From the NCBI GenBank assembly GCA_963556255.1, contig OY744616.1:6353956-6417955 (forward strand): a stretch of DNA of 64,000 bases, given 5' to 3'. The translations under genes were made by a program, and so were the position numbers. Below the pieces are notes generated by a model. The model saw only the letters and a list, made by a program, of their open reading frames with translations, ran no database searches and was not told the origin of the DNA. The stretch comes from Allolobophora icterica. Its lineage: Eukaryota; Annelida; Clitellata; Crassiclitellata; Lumbricidae. This document shows, one piece after another, positions 31,221 through 43,259 of the stretch; positions within the stretch are counted from its first letter, which is position 1, and each line of letters starts with the position of its first letter.

Positions 31221-32830
31221 TTTTATGGCAGTCAGCTATAAGTTGCATTTGTCATTTTGACTGTAGTTTGCATAGGAAATTTCTGCAGCCAGTCACCACG
31301 ATTTGCACGCACGATTTCTGAAGTTGGAACTGTATTGTAGATGAACGCTTTTCGGTTTGTGAGTTGTTGCTGTTGGGCATATTTATGTGCGAAAGTTTTT
31401 TATTGTATGCTTGTTTTTATAAATTGTCAAGTTTTTCTATTTCTGCCATTGTATTGTGGCGTTTTATGGAGGTTTTTACCAGTAGGACCAAGTGGGTGAC
31501 GAGAACCACGGACTGTAACGTGATTTCGTTTACTGGTGATAAAGATGCATTCATTTTGTTTTTGTTATGTGTGTATGATGGATCTTTGTAAGTTGAGTGT
31601 TCATTTGTGATGTGGTGTGTAAAGGTCCAAGCACCATTGATTTGATGTACATGTATATATGTGTGTAGCTATTTTGCAGAGTGCCTTCCATCTCAAATGG
31701 CTCAAATACAGCTGGTGAATTTTAATTTTAGTGGATTTGCTTAAACCTCTATAATATATTATTTTTTGAGCACCACGAAGTAGATAAATATTTTATGTTT
31801 TACTTTTACACAGAGCTTCAAGTTTAATATTTTATGTTTCACTTTTAGAGAGAGCTTCAAGTTTAGTTTTAGTAATTTATTTTATTTATTTTGTTGTTGA
31901 AATTGATTGCAGTTACCGTGTGGTGTATAAGATGCAGGTTGTTTGTTTTCAGATACTTTTAAACTGTTTTTAAAGAAAGCTCATAGAAAAATTGAGCAAA
32001 AGCAATGCATTTACAAGTTTGCTTTATAGTGTTGTTAGGATTTTGACAACATCTTTGAAACTGTACAGTCTAATATGTGCATTTGATACAATGAGAGTTG
32101 TTGGCTTTCCCGGTGTCGTGATCGAATTCGCTTAAAAAAAAGATGTATTGTAAACGTGTAATTTATATAGAGCCACATAAACATGCCTGCTCTTCTTCAG
32201 TGAGTTTCGCCAGTGAAAATGAATTCCTAACCGTTGAGAAGTCCTTTGGCTCAGCGTTCAACCATGCTGGACAGACCAGGCGAGGCCTGGCACCTTTGTG
32301 TTTAAAGTCGTGTTTGTTTTTCAGTGTAGACTCGCTCTGTACTTCTGTGACGTACTCGAGCAGATCGGTCAGACGTTTTGTTTGTCTTTTGTTGTTTGTT
32401 TTTAATTTGTATGACTGTGATTCTCTGTTTTTGTTAATGAACTTTGTTGAACTTTCAGTGTTGTGGGTGACATTATTTTCTGCAGCCATGTTTCGAGAAC
32501 GGGGCTATGCTCTGTTGCTGGCGTTTAAAGTCATGCATGGAAAGGTTTATTTTGAAGGGCGTTGATAAAACTGTGCAAAGTAATGAAGCTTGCTGTTGAT
32601 TTTTTAATGACTTCATTACTTACTAAATGAAAAGTGACAGGCTGTTTTTGTTGGCTCTTTGACTTGGAGCAGCGTTTTAGCTGACCAGTTGAATGTTTGC
32701 TTTGTGACTTGTTTGATTTGTATCAGAGATGGCTTGTAAATGAATTGAGCAAGCCGTCTACAGTTTATTTCTCGGATGTTGTTGACACGTGGAAATTTTA
32801 AAATAAACTATTGTACTATTTCCTATTGTG
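31221..32830 (+). other. Long 3' UTR of the ANKRD gene with poly(A) signal
   Basis: T-rich sequence with no repeat and no convincing gene (the 140-codon frame at 32143-32565 has no family features). AATAAA at 32802-32807 is followed by a GT-rich stretch (TATTGTGTGAGTGTTCTGAG), a good cleavage site context. The 3' UTR would be about 1.6 kb. Confidence 0.55.
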
Positions 32831-33234
32831 TGAGTGTTCTGAGTCTAGAGTGTAGGGCGAGTTTTTGAAAAGATTCGTTATTTATAGTTTTTGATCTCGT
32901 GGTCTTTGCAGACCGCCAGATACATTCGGCCCATAGTGACAGGATTTTGATGCCTCGAGTGCCTGTTTTTAGTTTAGTGTGGCATCTTGATTTAGGCCTT
33001 TTGTTATTAATTTTAAAAAGAATTTTATATATGGTTTTGATTAAGTGCCAAAAGACAGTGTATTATTATTTCGCAGAAAAGAAAGTGTATTTGAAGGAAT
33101 TGTGATTGGTGTTTGTGGGAAAAAATTCAAGATCAGCTTAGCTATGGGTTAAGAGTTGACGACTACAATTAAAACATGTGGATATACTGAACTTTCATCT
33201 GCCATATTACAAAGACGGCTAAAGAAACAGTTTA

Positions 33235-33450
33235 AAGTCATTTTTAATATCGTAATCTCCAAACTTCTTAAGTGCAACTCGAAGGCCAAGCGCAGGCCAC
33301 CAGCCTATTCTCGAGTGCTGGGTCAAATCAGAAAGGGTTTTCTAAGGAGTAGTCCACACTCTACAGGGGGTCCGAGTCCTGTTACCATGAAGCAAAGATC
33401 AAGAAGCAGGTAGAGCAGCTGTTAAGGCGGGTATCGATTGGGGTGAGAAG
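33235..33450 (+). repeat. SINE-like family F copy
   Basis: TAATCTCCAAACTTCTTAAG then AACTCGAAGGCCAAGCGCAG, as at 8030-8240 and 53125-53280. The rest of 32830-33810 shows nothing else recognisable. Confidence 0.6.
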
Positions 33451-33814
33451 GATTGGAAGGCAGAGGATCAGCCGATCAGGTGAGTCAGGGTAGTAGTTCT
33501 TCGAAAGGTGAGACTACATTGCTGCGTGGAAGGTAAGCCCGGGGGTGATAGAGGAGATGATGACAGAGGAACAGAGAATCTGCGGAACGGGGGGGGATCG
33601 TTCGAGAGGCGTGGCGTATCTGTTAGATTGCCATGTTAAGCACCCTTGTGAGAATTTTAAACGGCAAACAGCCACATACATACATACAACTTACAGTATT
33701 GTAACTAGTTATCGATAGACGAGTTTACGAATTAAGTTGATAAATAATGAGAGACGGAGTTTTTGGTAAATGGTAGCATAATTTTTAACGCGTTCGTAAA
33801 CGAATAACACCCTC

Positions 33815-33830
33815 GTTACCAAGCGGTAGA
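33815..33830 (+). promoter_or_regulatory. Possible degenerate RFX X-box upstream of ARL2BP
   Basis: GTTACC-AAGC-GGTAGA lies 68 bp before the ARL2BP ATG. The left half fits the X-box half-site GTNRCC. The right half matches RGYAAC at 4 of 6 positions and the spacing is one base long. X-boxes drive ciliary genes, but this match is weak. Confidence 0.2.
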
Positions 33831-33897
33831 ACTCGGCGCAAGATCGGTCGATGTTAAACAAGTGGCTAACAACAGTTATCTACATATTTTGTCTAAA

Positions 33898-34754
33898 ATG
33901 ACCTCAAAAAAGAAATCGTCAGGTATGTTTTTTAAATCTACGAATGCCACTAACTACGGCAAGAATCTGTTGTCAAACGGGATGCTTGTTTTAAGCGTTT
34001 GATAACAGATTCTGCATTGTTAATTCCGATGGCTATTGAATGCGTAAATCGCGATGTAAACGAGGTCACTATCGTAACGTAAACATTACATTTCTTTAGC
34101 TCGTTAGGTTAATTTTAAGTCAAGATAACTTGCGCTAAGTGTAGAAAGGATCGTAAAGGCAAAAAATTAGCGAATATGTGTGTGTGTGTGTCGTATTCAT
34201 GCACCCCCTTGTTAGGCCCCCTGCTGCGGATTTGTGTGGATATTATGACCTATTCAAACAGTGTAAATCAAGTCATCTATTGTTAGACCTTGAAATTTAA
34301 GTATGGAATAAGTTTTTGCAAATATGACTAATCAGTTAACTGTTTATTAATTATTTTGACATTGTCCACGTCAGGAAATGCAAAATAGCCAAAAGTTATC
34401 GATCATTATATTAATTTATCGATTGAGTTTTAAAGGTTGCATGCCAAATGTTTTTCTTGTAGGAAAACTAGAACCAATGGAATTATGCCTCGAAGATAAA
34501 ATGTTCGAAGAATCGCTAGCTGTGGCCAAGTAACTTTTAAACCTTGCTCTGTTTTTAAATAAATTTGTTCCTTATTTGCTTTACTTATTTATTTGCATGT
34601 ATGTACATTGATATGCATTTCTGTTGGCTGACATGCAGAATCTGAACATTAATGTTTTTATTGCTATTTTAATTTTATTCATACCAGACAAAATGGTATT
34701 AAGCCTAAATATATCAATACTCTTTAGCACCTTTAAAGAACCAGCCAAAACATT

Positions 34755-34794
<40 letters not shown>

Positions 34795-37700
34795 TGATTT
34801 TTGTGAGGTACTTACAAGGCACTATATTAAGTGTCTTCACATATACATACGTACACATTATGTATAGGTGTATGAATATATACACCGTGTCTCAAAATAA
34901 ACTGTGCAAAATTGTTTCTGTCAGAACTTCGTCAAATTTCCACCAATTTTAATAATTTTTGGTAGGTAGATGGCAAAATGGCTGAAATTTTATGCTATAC
35001 ATAAATTTTCCACCTCACCTGACTCACGTCATCGCACTACCTTGTTAAACACAGATGTGCCAATTTCTTATATAACGCTTAAATCTTATTACATGCAACA
35101 AACTATCTGACGACTTAATTAGCACGCAGTAAAGTAAAATATGGTTTACTTAGCAGGGTTTTTAATTGTTATGACAGATCTGCTTAAAAGTGTTAGAATT
35201 GGTGCTCGAAATGTGCCCCGCTTACACGGATACAAGTGCTTAGATGGCAACGCCACTGACTGATAGCAGCATCAACGATCGACTGGTCAAAGCGCGCCCA
35301 ATCGTCGATCAGACGCATTTTGAGTTCGTCGACGTTGGCTATCCTGGAGCGGTAAACCTTTTCCTGCAGCACACTCCATATGCTATAGTCGACTGGGTTA
35401 AGATCCGGTGAATTCGGCGGCCACAGTGTTGGAGGTATGAAGTCGGGCGTTTCTCGCTCAAGGAAAGAGACAGTGTCGCGTGCTCGATGCGCCGGGGCGC
35501 CATCCTGTTGAAAGACAAAAAACTCGCCCTGGGATATCCGGCGTATGTCTAGCAGTAGCTTCTGGGCAAGAAGGTTGTCGCCCCATTCACATTGACACCT
35601 GTCTGGATGAAATGGATTTCAGTGCAGCCAAGTTTCGAGACGTTAGTTGTTAAAATTTAAGCGTTATGTAAGAAATTGGTACATCTGTGTTTAACAAGGT
35701 AGTGCGGTGACATGAGTCAGGTGAGGTGGAAAATTTATGTATAGCATAAAATTTCAGCCATTTTGCCATCTACCTACCAAATGTTTTTTAAATTGATGGA
35801 AATTTGACGAAGTTCTGACAGAAACAATTTTGCACAGTTTATTTTGAGACACGGTGTATATAATTCTTCGATATATATATATCCTCAACTGGGCTATGGC
35901 GCTTTATAAATCATTATTATTATTATTATTATATACATATATGTATATATACTGCATATGCTAAATCATATAGGTCGAGCAAAGCAGACAGAAAGTTTGA
36001 CGTGACTATCGGCCACATAGAAGATATCATCATGGGTGAGTCACAGACAGATAACTGCCCTAGTAATAGAATTGTTAGTAGCAGTAGGAGGTTTTGTCAT
36101 GAAACCACAGTAATTTTTTTACTAAGGTTTCACTTGATTGTCAGATCAATCAATAAATCAATCAAAATTTATATAGCACCATTCAAAGTCTCTTTGGCTA
36201 CATAAAGGCACCTTGTGCATTAGGATAGTCGAACTATATGAGTAATTTGGTTAAATTAGAATATTTAGCCCATTTTGACAACTCTGGTTTTGCTCAAAGC
36301 GAACAGTTCTGGGAGGTAAAAGCCCAACCTGGCCATGTATGAAATTCCACAGAAGATTTGATTATAACTTTTAAAACATATGTTAGGTGAATGGATTGGA
36401 TTAGATAATAATTAGATAAATGGATGTGTTAGATTTAATTGGGTGATTTAGATATGACTCTGTTGATTTTAAGATGATTTATTATGCTTCTTGTGCAGAT
36501 GACGGATTTCAACAATTACAAAAAGACTTCCTTGAAAAATATTATGACCGGTTCGAAGATGTCGAAGAAAACAAACTCATCTACACAGACATTCATAGAG
36601 AATATGTAAATATTGTTTACCGAAAGGTCAAATGTCGTAACAGCTGTCTGTAGCGAATCCGAACCTTAGATTTTATAATTCTTCACAAAGTTGGAGTTTC
36701 TGGACAATAATGTTTAAATGAAAATGGCTCTAAAACATATTTTTTAATCATCCTAACTTAATTTATATTTAAGATTGTAAATGCCAATCATGTAGTAATA
36801 TTTGTATCAAATCTGTAACTGAACATCTTTGCTGCATCTTTGTGAAGCAAAAATGTGCCAACAAATTAGCTATTATTATTATTATTTATTAGCTGTTTAT
36901 GTCGTTCTTATTTATAGAATCACCTCTAAAGTGCAGTCTTCACTTGTTTGTGGAGCAAAATAGTGTAAAGAATGGAGACCCTGAAAGCTGGTAGCATTGA
37001 ATTCCATGTAATGACCAGTGTGTGAGAATCATGGGAATTGCATGCCTCTTTTGGCAAATCATGCGTATATGACTGAATTTGGCCGTATTGACAGTAGTGT
37101 TGTGAACTTGCTCAGACCTTGCACTTGTGATTGGCTGATGTGAAGCCTGAATAACAATAATTAATGAGTACTATGAGATTTATCTGAATAACAATAATTA
37201 ATGAGTAATGTGACATTTAATTGAATAATAATAAGTAATGAGTAATGTGAGATTTAATTGAATAACAATAATTAATGAGTAATGTGAGATTTAATTGGAT
37301 AACAATAATTAATGAGTAATTTGAGATTTAATTGAATAACAATAATTAATGAGTAATGTGAGATTTAATTGAATAATAATTATTAATGAGCAATGTGAGA
37401 TTTACCTGAATAATAATTATTAATGAGCAATGTGAGATTTACCCGAATAATAATTATTAATGAGTAATGTGTGATTTACCTGCTAGATGTCAATACTTGG
37501 ATTTGGGTGTTGACTGTGTTTGTATACGTTTTTGTAAATGCATGCACTCGTGGAGAGTCGACTGTAACAATTGATGACATTGTCCTTCTTTCAGACGCAG
37601 CTAATAGAGAAATTCCTAGAGACAGAACTGTATAAACGAATGCCTGGGTTCAACATGGCAGACTTCCAGAAACAGCTTGCGTTAGTAACAGATGACTTTC

Positions 37701-39428
37701 TCCATATTATCTAACCTATTCCACTCTTTAACCTAATCCAATTTTTAACCTATTCCAATTTTTCATCTGTTCCAATTTTAACCTATTCCAATATTAAGCT
37801 AAAATCCAATTTTTAACCTATTCCTAATTTTCATCTGATTCTGCATGACATCGTCTAATTCTATTTGGGAGTTGATACAATCTCATATGACGCAATTTTT
37901 AAATGGATGGTCGACAAGGCTTATCGTATCATATCGAATCTAGAAATTTATAAAGCATCTCTCACAGAATAACTATTCAGAGGCGCTTTTCGCACAGAAG
38001 TCGGGGAAACAGAAATGTCTTAAGGGAACGCGAGACCGATGAGGAAAAGTCGGTCATTAGTTTGGTTTTGAGCAGAGGGGGAAGGTTTTGAGCAGAGAGG
38101 GAAGGTTTTGAGCAGAGGGGGAAGGTTGTTTTGAGCAGAGGGGGAAGATTGTTTATGTGTTAGTATACTCCTGCAAGCATGTGTGATAGCCATAGCATGG
38201 AGTTCCTTATTAGGGCTAAATGAAGGATGCCTGATTATGCATTACTGCAGAGTGTTACATTACATGGGATGTAATACTTGTGCCCAGTAATACATTTTGT
38301 TAAGGTTTGTTATATTATGATTGCATTATAGGAGTCGAAGAAAAGAGTTGGATGGCGAAGTGTTTGAGATTCTGTTGACTTTCACGGATTTTCTTTCCTT
38401 CAAAGAATTGGTTCTCGGCTATAAGGCTGTACGTTCAAGATGTTTCTAATAATTGGTTTGACTGTAATTTTTTAGAAAATTCTGAAAAATAAGATTCCTG
38501 TGCATTTCCTGTGTGTTGAACCCGCCTACGAATCGTAATCTCAAAATTTCTAAAGCGCTTTGTCATGTCAGAGGTGTTGTCGAGAGAGATGCCAAGTGAA
38601 GAACAAAGTTCAGAACTACCTCATTAAGAGGTTGTGACCTAATGAATTTATTTATTATGACTGAACTAAACTTGGAATTCTTGAGCTGGCAATGGACGAA
38701 TTCTGAGGTCCTGGACACGGGACTGTACATCATAGGACTTGATGTTTATTTCCCAGCTTACACCGGTACCAAATTACACTGCTTTGGTATGTAAGTAAAG
38801 TAAAAGTCCCATATCCCATGTGGAACGTAGGGAAGGCGATCATTTCCTTCACTCGGTCCTTGAGCTGGCAGCGGATGAATCCCAAGGGACCTGGACACAG
38901 GGCCAGTCCAGAATAGGACTTGCCATTTACTTCCCAGCTTATGCCGGTACCAAACTATACTGCTTCGTGACAAAGGCGCATGCACAAAAAACTTGCCCAA
39001 GGTCGGTACATAGAATCGAACCCGCAACCGCTTGATCTGTGACCAAATATGTTGGAGATCTAGACCAACGTCACACACTCATTTTGTTGTGAGAACGTAT
39101 GTTCTGTGTCTTTCAGAATAAAGAAGGTCGCACAATGAATCTAGGTGATGGTTTCCAGGTGCTAAGATTGCAGGAACTCCCCTCAACAACGATGGATGCG
39201 CAGACCACGTTCTCTTCTGTCCTTCAGTCGAACTTGACCAAGAACAACGGGGAACCAGTTGCGGAAATTCCCACCGATGCAACCGTACACGAGATGATGA
39301 GCCAGTCTGAGCACGAGGACTTGCCAGATGTTTGTCCTCCGATACAGAATCTATCGTTACAGGGCGATGGCGATTTGGGGCTTTGTCTAATTGGATCTGG
39401 CATTAAACCTCTGACAAATAATAAGTAA
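33898..39428 (+). CDS. ARL2BP: ADP-ribosylation factor-like 2 binding protein (BART), 7 exons
   Basis: Exons: 33898-33922, 34463-34529, 35974-36035, 36499-36605, 37595-37680, 38332-38428, 39117-39428; all phases close; 251 aa against 163 in human. Residues about 37-155 are the all-helical BART domain: IGHIEDIIMDDGFQQLQKDF, EENKLIYTDIHREY, ELYKRMPGFNMADFQ, VFEILLTFTDFLSFKE. These align with human ARL2BP without gaps if exon 4 ends at 36605 (donor GTAAAT) rather than three codons later. BART binds GTP-bound ARL2 and ARL3; in vertebrates it acts at mitochondria, in STAT3 retention and at the ciliary base. Odd points: an N-terminal extension of about 15-20 residues and a C-terminal extension of about 80 residues (Ser/Glu/Asp-rich, ending GSGIKPLTNNK) encoded by the last exon. 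Confidence 0.92.
34883..35856 (-). mobile_element. Internally deleted Tc1/mariner element with long TIRs
   Basis: TIRs of about 205 bp begin CACCGTGTCTCAAAATAAAC at 34883 and, reversed, at 35856, nearly identical. A TA lies outside each end (34881-34882, 35857-35858). On the minus strand about 130 codons of transposase C-terminus survive: FFVFQQDGAPAHRA, then LWPPNSPDLNPVDYSIWSVL. That gives the second and third catalytic Asp with 37 residues between them (my count), as in DD37D families. The N-terminal half, including the DNA-binding domain and first Asp, is missing. It sits in ARL2BP intron 2. Confidence 0.88.
37145..37490 (+). repeat. 37-bp minisatellite
   Basis: About nine units like GAATAACAATAATTAATGAG followed by TAATGTGAGATTTAATT, in ARL2BP intron 4. 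Another short one, GGTTTTGAGCAGAGGGGGAA (20 bp, about four units), is at 38065-38150 in intron 5. Confidence 0.85.
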
Positions 39429-39694
39429 AATGCTTAATCCTACATTGTTATAGAATAGCTTTGTCTGTTGCACTGAGGTGGACTTGGACTTCCAGTGTGA
39501 ATGTACACCAGAATCTTGTTATAATGCGGTCTCTGGTAGCCATGTCAAGAACCGCTGTATATTGAAGTCATGCTATGACGAGTTTGTTTTCTGTAGGTGC
39601 TTTAAATTTTGTCAATCATGTGTCCGAACGTGTTGTACAAGAATTCGTGTTATAATGGAGTGTGTTATAATAAGTCTCCAGTGTGTGTTCTCTT

Positions 39695-39733
<39 letters not shown>

Positions 39734-40035
39734 ATATATATATATACATGTATATATATGAGCTTATTACACTGTGGACTTGATATCTAGGCATTTATGT
39801 AGCACGTTTCAGAAACCTCAGAATGTGTTGGTGTTCATATCTTGACATTCTGGTTTGACGTTTCCACTTACCGTGTTGTTTGATTTGACTGAGCTTCTGA
39901 TTTGTATTAAGTGCTTGCCAGATGAAACTACGTCAGTGTTTCCTCAACGCCAACTATGCACCTTGTTCAAAGGACAAAAATTTCAGGTTAAGAATACATA
40001 TCTTATATGGAATAAACCATCACATTCACTAAGCT
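39429..40035 (+). other. Probable ARL2BP 3' UTR
   Basis: No gene. A (CTGT)n run lies at about 39700-39730. AATAAA at 40011-40016 is the first good poly(A) signal seen. The assignment is inference. Confidence 0.35.
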
Positions 40036-40104
40036 GATCCATGCCATGGTAACAATTGTGTAGGCACGGATGAATGTGACTGAAAAGTATACACTAAGCC
40101 AACT

Positions 40105-41130
40105 ATTGTAATTAGTAACTTCTATTGCGCCGGTGTGTAATGCGCAAGGCATTAACCGATGGCGCACGAAAACCAAGCGGTAATCAGGTCAACATCCAGA
40201 TTAGTCCGCAAGATAGAGATGTAGTGTATGGTGGATAAGTGACTTGTACGTTTGTGTATTGTGCCACCAGCACGATTAGATTAGATTAGATTGTTATGCA
40301 CTCTACTAGCTTTATTTGTTATGCCATGCTCAGTGCTCACTTGTACACTGATCGTGGTGGGAATTGTAATCGAGAAGGGGATCCACCCTTCAATAGTTCA
40401 CACTAACCCCAATTTGGCTGCACTTTCCCCATTTTTTCACTCTTGCCCACAGGTCTTTCTCCTTGAGTTTCGGACCCAGCTCGTAGCTATGTTAATGTGT
40501 TTGCTTTATGCCAATGATATGCAATGTTTCAGTTATTATGCAGTTTGCCGTGGTGCCTGTGGAAAAGCTGGCTCTCCGAGCTTCGAGTTCCACATTTAGA
40601 TATGCAATCTACAAACTATGCCATGTCAGTTTATCAGACAAAACTACGCAACATGGAAGATACGGGTTCGAGACTCCTCAGGATGGTAACTGTTTAGGAA
40701 CATAGAGCAAGTCCTTTACTCACATTTGCTTTGTGCCACAGATGAAGATTTTAAATAAATTTATGTTTAATAAATGCAGTAAGTAATAGTAATAGTAATA
40801 ACATATTTTTTGAAAATTGCATTGCAGTTTTTGCTGTGTTAAATTGTTAAGAGGGATGTGCAGCTTGCAGATATGGTCTGGAAATGTGCTATTCAAACTT
40901 GGAAACTCCAGCTGTCTTTGTCGAAGTAATATATTGTGGGACACGGTATCCGATTGGTTAGAGCAGTCGCCTTGTAGAGAGAGAATGCGGGTTCGAGTCT
41001 CCTCTGACAAGGTTCCTACATTACTGTGTAGGGACCTTGAAGCAAGTCCTTTACTCACAATTGCTCTGCACCATCAATAGATGCTTGGTCATTACATGGT
41101 GGCGCTTAATAAATGCATAATAAATAAACT
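40105..41130 (+). repeat. SINE family E and two family B copies
   Basis: 40105-40250 is family E (GTAATTAGTAACTTCTATTG, then CAACATCCAGATTAGTCCGC). 40640-40740 is a partial family B. 40925-41130 is a near-complete family B ending GGTGGCGCTTAATAAATGC. The stretch 41130-43250 has a possible LINE scrap at 41570-41760, microsatellites at 41790-41815 and 42340-42550, and nothing else I can name. Confidence 0.65.
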
Positions 41131-41782
41131 CATTTTGAGCAGAATGTCAATGAAAATGTAAGAATATGAAGAATATGACTCATTTTTGTACAGGAAATAA
41201 CATTTAAGAGAAAACTTAAAACTGAAACTTGTACAAATTCATATAAACTTGTCAATCAATTTTTCAAATCAGGATAACTAAAATGTTGCTTCACCGTGGT
41301 CGATTATGTGATGTGAATTGATTTAAATATGTAGATTGTTGTTTATTCTTTTGCATCGTGTATTGTTGACTGATGCATATTGAATCGTGTTATTTTATTC
41401 CAATCGGTACATAGTTGTCATTAAATAAACGAGTCATTAACAGCATTTGTTATGCTGAAAGAAATTTATATTCTCAAAGTGAGCAAGCTGTTCAGTGTGA
41501 TCAGTTCCAAGTCTATAGTTCTTCACAATGTAGAGTGCTATATAAATTTTAGTATTACATTACTGACATCTTGTCAGAATGAAGACTGATTTTCCAAATT
41601 AATCATCTCCAAAAACTCCCACACGAATCTTTCACTTCCTACTCTTAGCTGGTTTCTTAGGAGCAGGAATAGCCAGCCACTTGGGCGATGCAAACTATAC
41701 ATGGGGGCCTGACTTGTACTCTGCATAGAACTATGGAATGGTGTAGTGACAAGCTTCAATCAAAGTTAAGAAAATTATGCAT

Positions 41783-41814
<32 letters not shown>

Positions 41815-43259
41815 TTCGTGTTTATTGACAAACTCATTGACAAATTACAGTAAGTTACATTGAAACAAATGAAACAATGACGGCACAATTATCAAGATCT
41901 TAATTAACGCACGCCTTGGCAGCCTGTAAGACGCCAGCTCATTTTACTGCTGCCCCCACGGGAGTGGAAGGGTGAGTCGACCAAGAGGGGCCTATGGGTA
42001 TTGAACTGCGACTTTTCAAGATCTAATACTTTTCAGGCCAAAGTGTTACCATTCATCTATCCCCCTTGCCACTTTCAATTTTGCAAGACGGGTATGATTT
42101 GGTGCAGATTCTTCTTTTGACACTTTAATGACGTTAGTACACTAGCTGTTGTTAATAGTGTTAAATGAAAACTACTGACTCATTCTTGTGAAGAACTTGA
42201 TGGAAAAATTAATTCTCTGTAAATGTAGACTCTGGTCGGGTCGGGACCCTGTTGGCAGCGGCACCGTACAAATGCATATTTTACATACTGATTAAGCCTA
42301 CTTTAAGAATCTGAAGATGTGTTTAAAAGTGAGGTCAAGTTCTCTCTGTCTGGTTCCCTCCCTACCTTTCTCTCTCTGTCTCTCTCGATCTTTTTATGTC
42401 TGTCTCTGTCTGTCTTTCTCTCTGCCATCTCTTTTGCTTGTTTACTGCCTCTCCCTTTTGTCTGTCTCTCAATATAATATTTCAAACAGACAGACATGGT
42501 CCCAGATTGTCTGTCTTTGTGTATGTTTCTCTGTCTGTCTGTATATAGACAATACATACATACTTAGCATACACACAAAGTTTGTGCTTATAGGGTTTAT
42601 TTAGTGTGGAATTCAAGCACAGCCCGAGCGTGGCCTGCATCTGATACAATCCAAATATTTTATAAGTGCTCCAACAGGTTCTGTAAAGATCGTCACCTTA
42701 GCAAACCAAAAGATGATACAAAAAAGTATATTTTCAGCTTGTTCTTTGCTACGTCAACGTAGGCTGTCTGTTTGCTTATGGAGCAGAAGGTGGAGAAGGA
42801 TGGAAGTTCAATCTGCCAGGAATTGATCGACGTTAATATACTCGCCCTTGTGTTCCTTATTGGCTCGATCCGATTACACTCAGTGCATACTCAGAGTGTA
42901 CGTAGAAGGCGCTGCTACATTTCTAGGAAGTTAAAGGAAGAAAACGCAATTATTAGTCAGAGCTAAACGTAATAAGCGGATGCAATGATTTCAGGTCTCA
43001 TGTCGAGTGAAAAGCAAACTTAACGATTACCCGGCTACGCCTAAACGTTCACAATATCCTACAAAAATCAAGTTGATAATACCACAGTATGATAATACTC
43101 TTCTAAATTAAGGGTCTAATCTAATCTAAATAAAACTACGAAGGAATTTCTTCCCTCTTAGTGCCGTTGAATCGGTTGTCCGTATCAATCATTTGCCAAC
43201 TTCAACATTTTACTTTTAATTTATTAGTAATGATTATTATTAGTAATCTCTGTTGTGTA

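Noticed and set aside
32143..32565. 140-codon frame after the ANKRD gene
   Set aside because: It lies in the T-rich 3' UTR, begins well after the stop, and shows no domain or splice context.
36606..36626. Longer form of ARL2BP exon 4 (donor GTCAAA at 36627)
   Set aside because: It inserts seven residues that break an otherwise gap-free match to human ARL2BP; the GTAAAT donor at 36606 is better.
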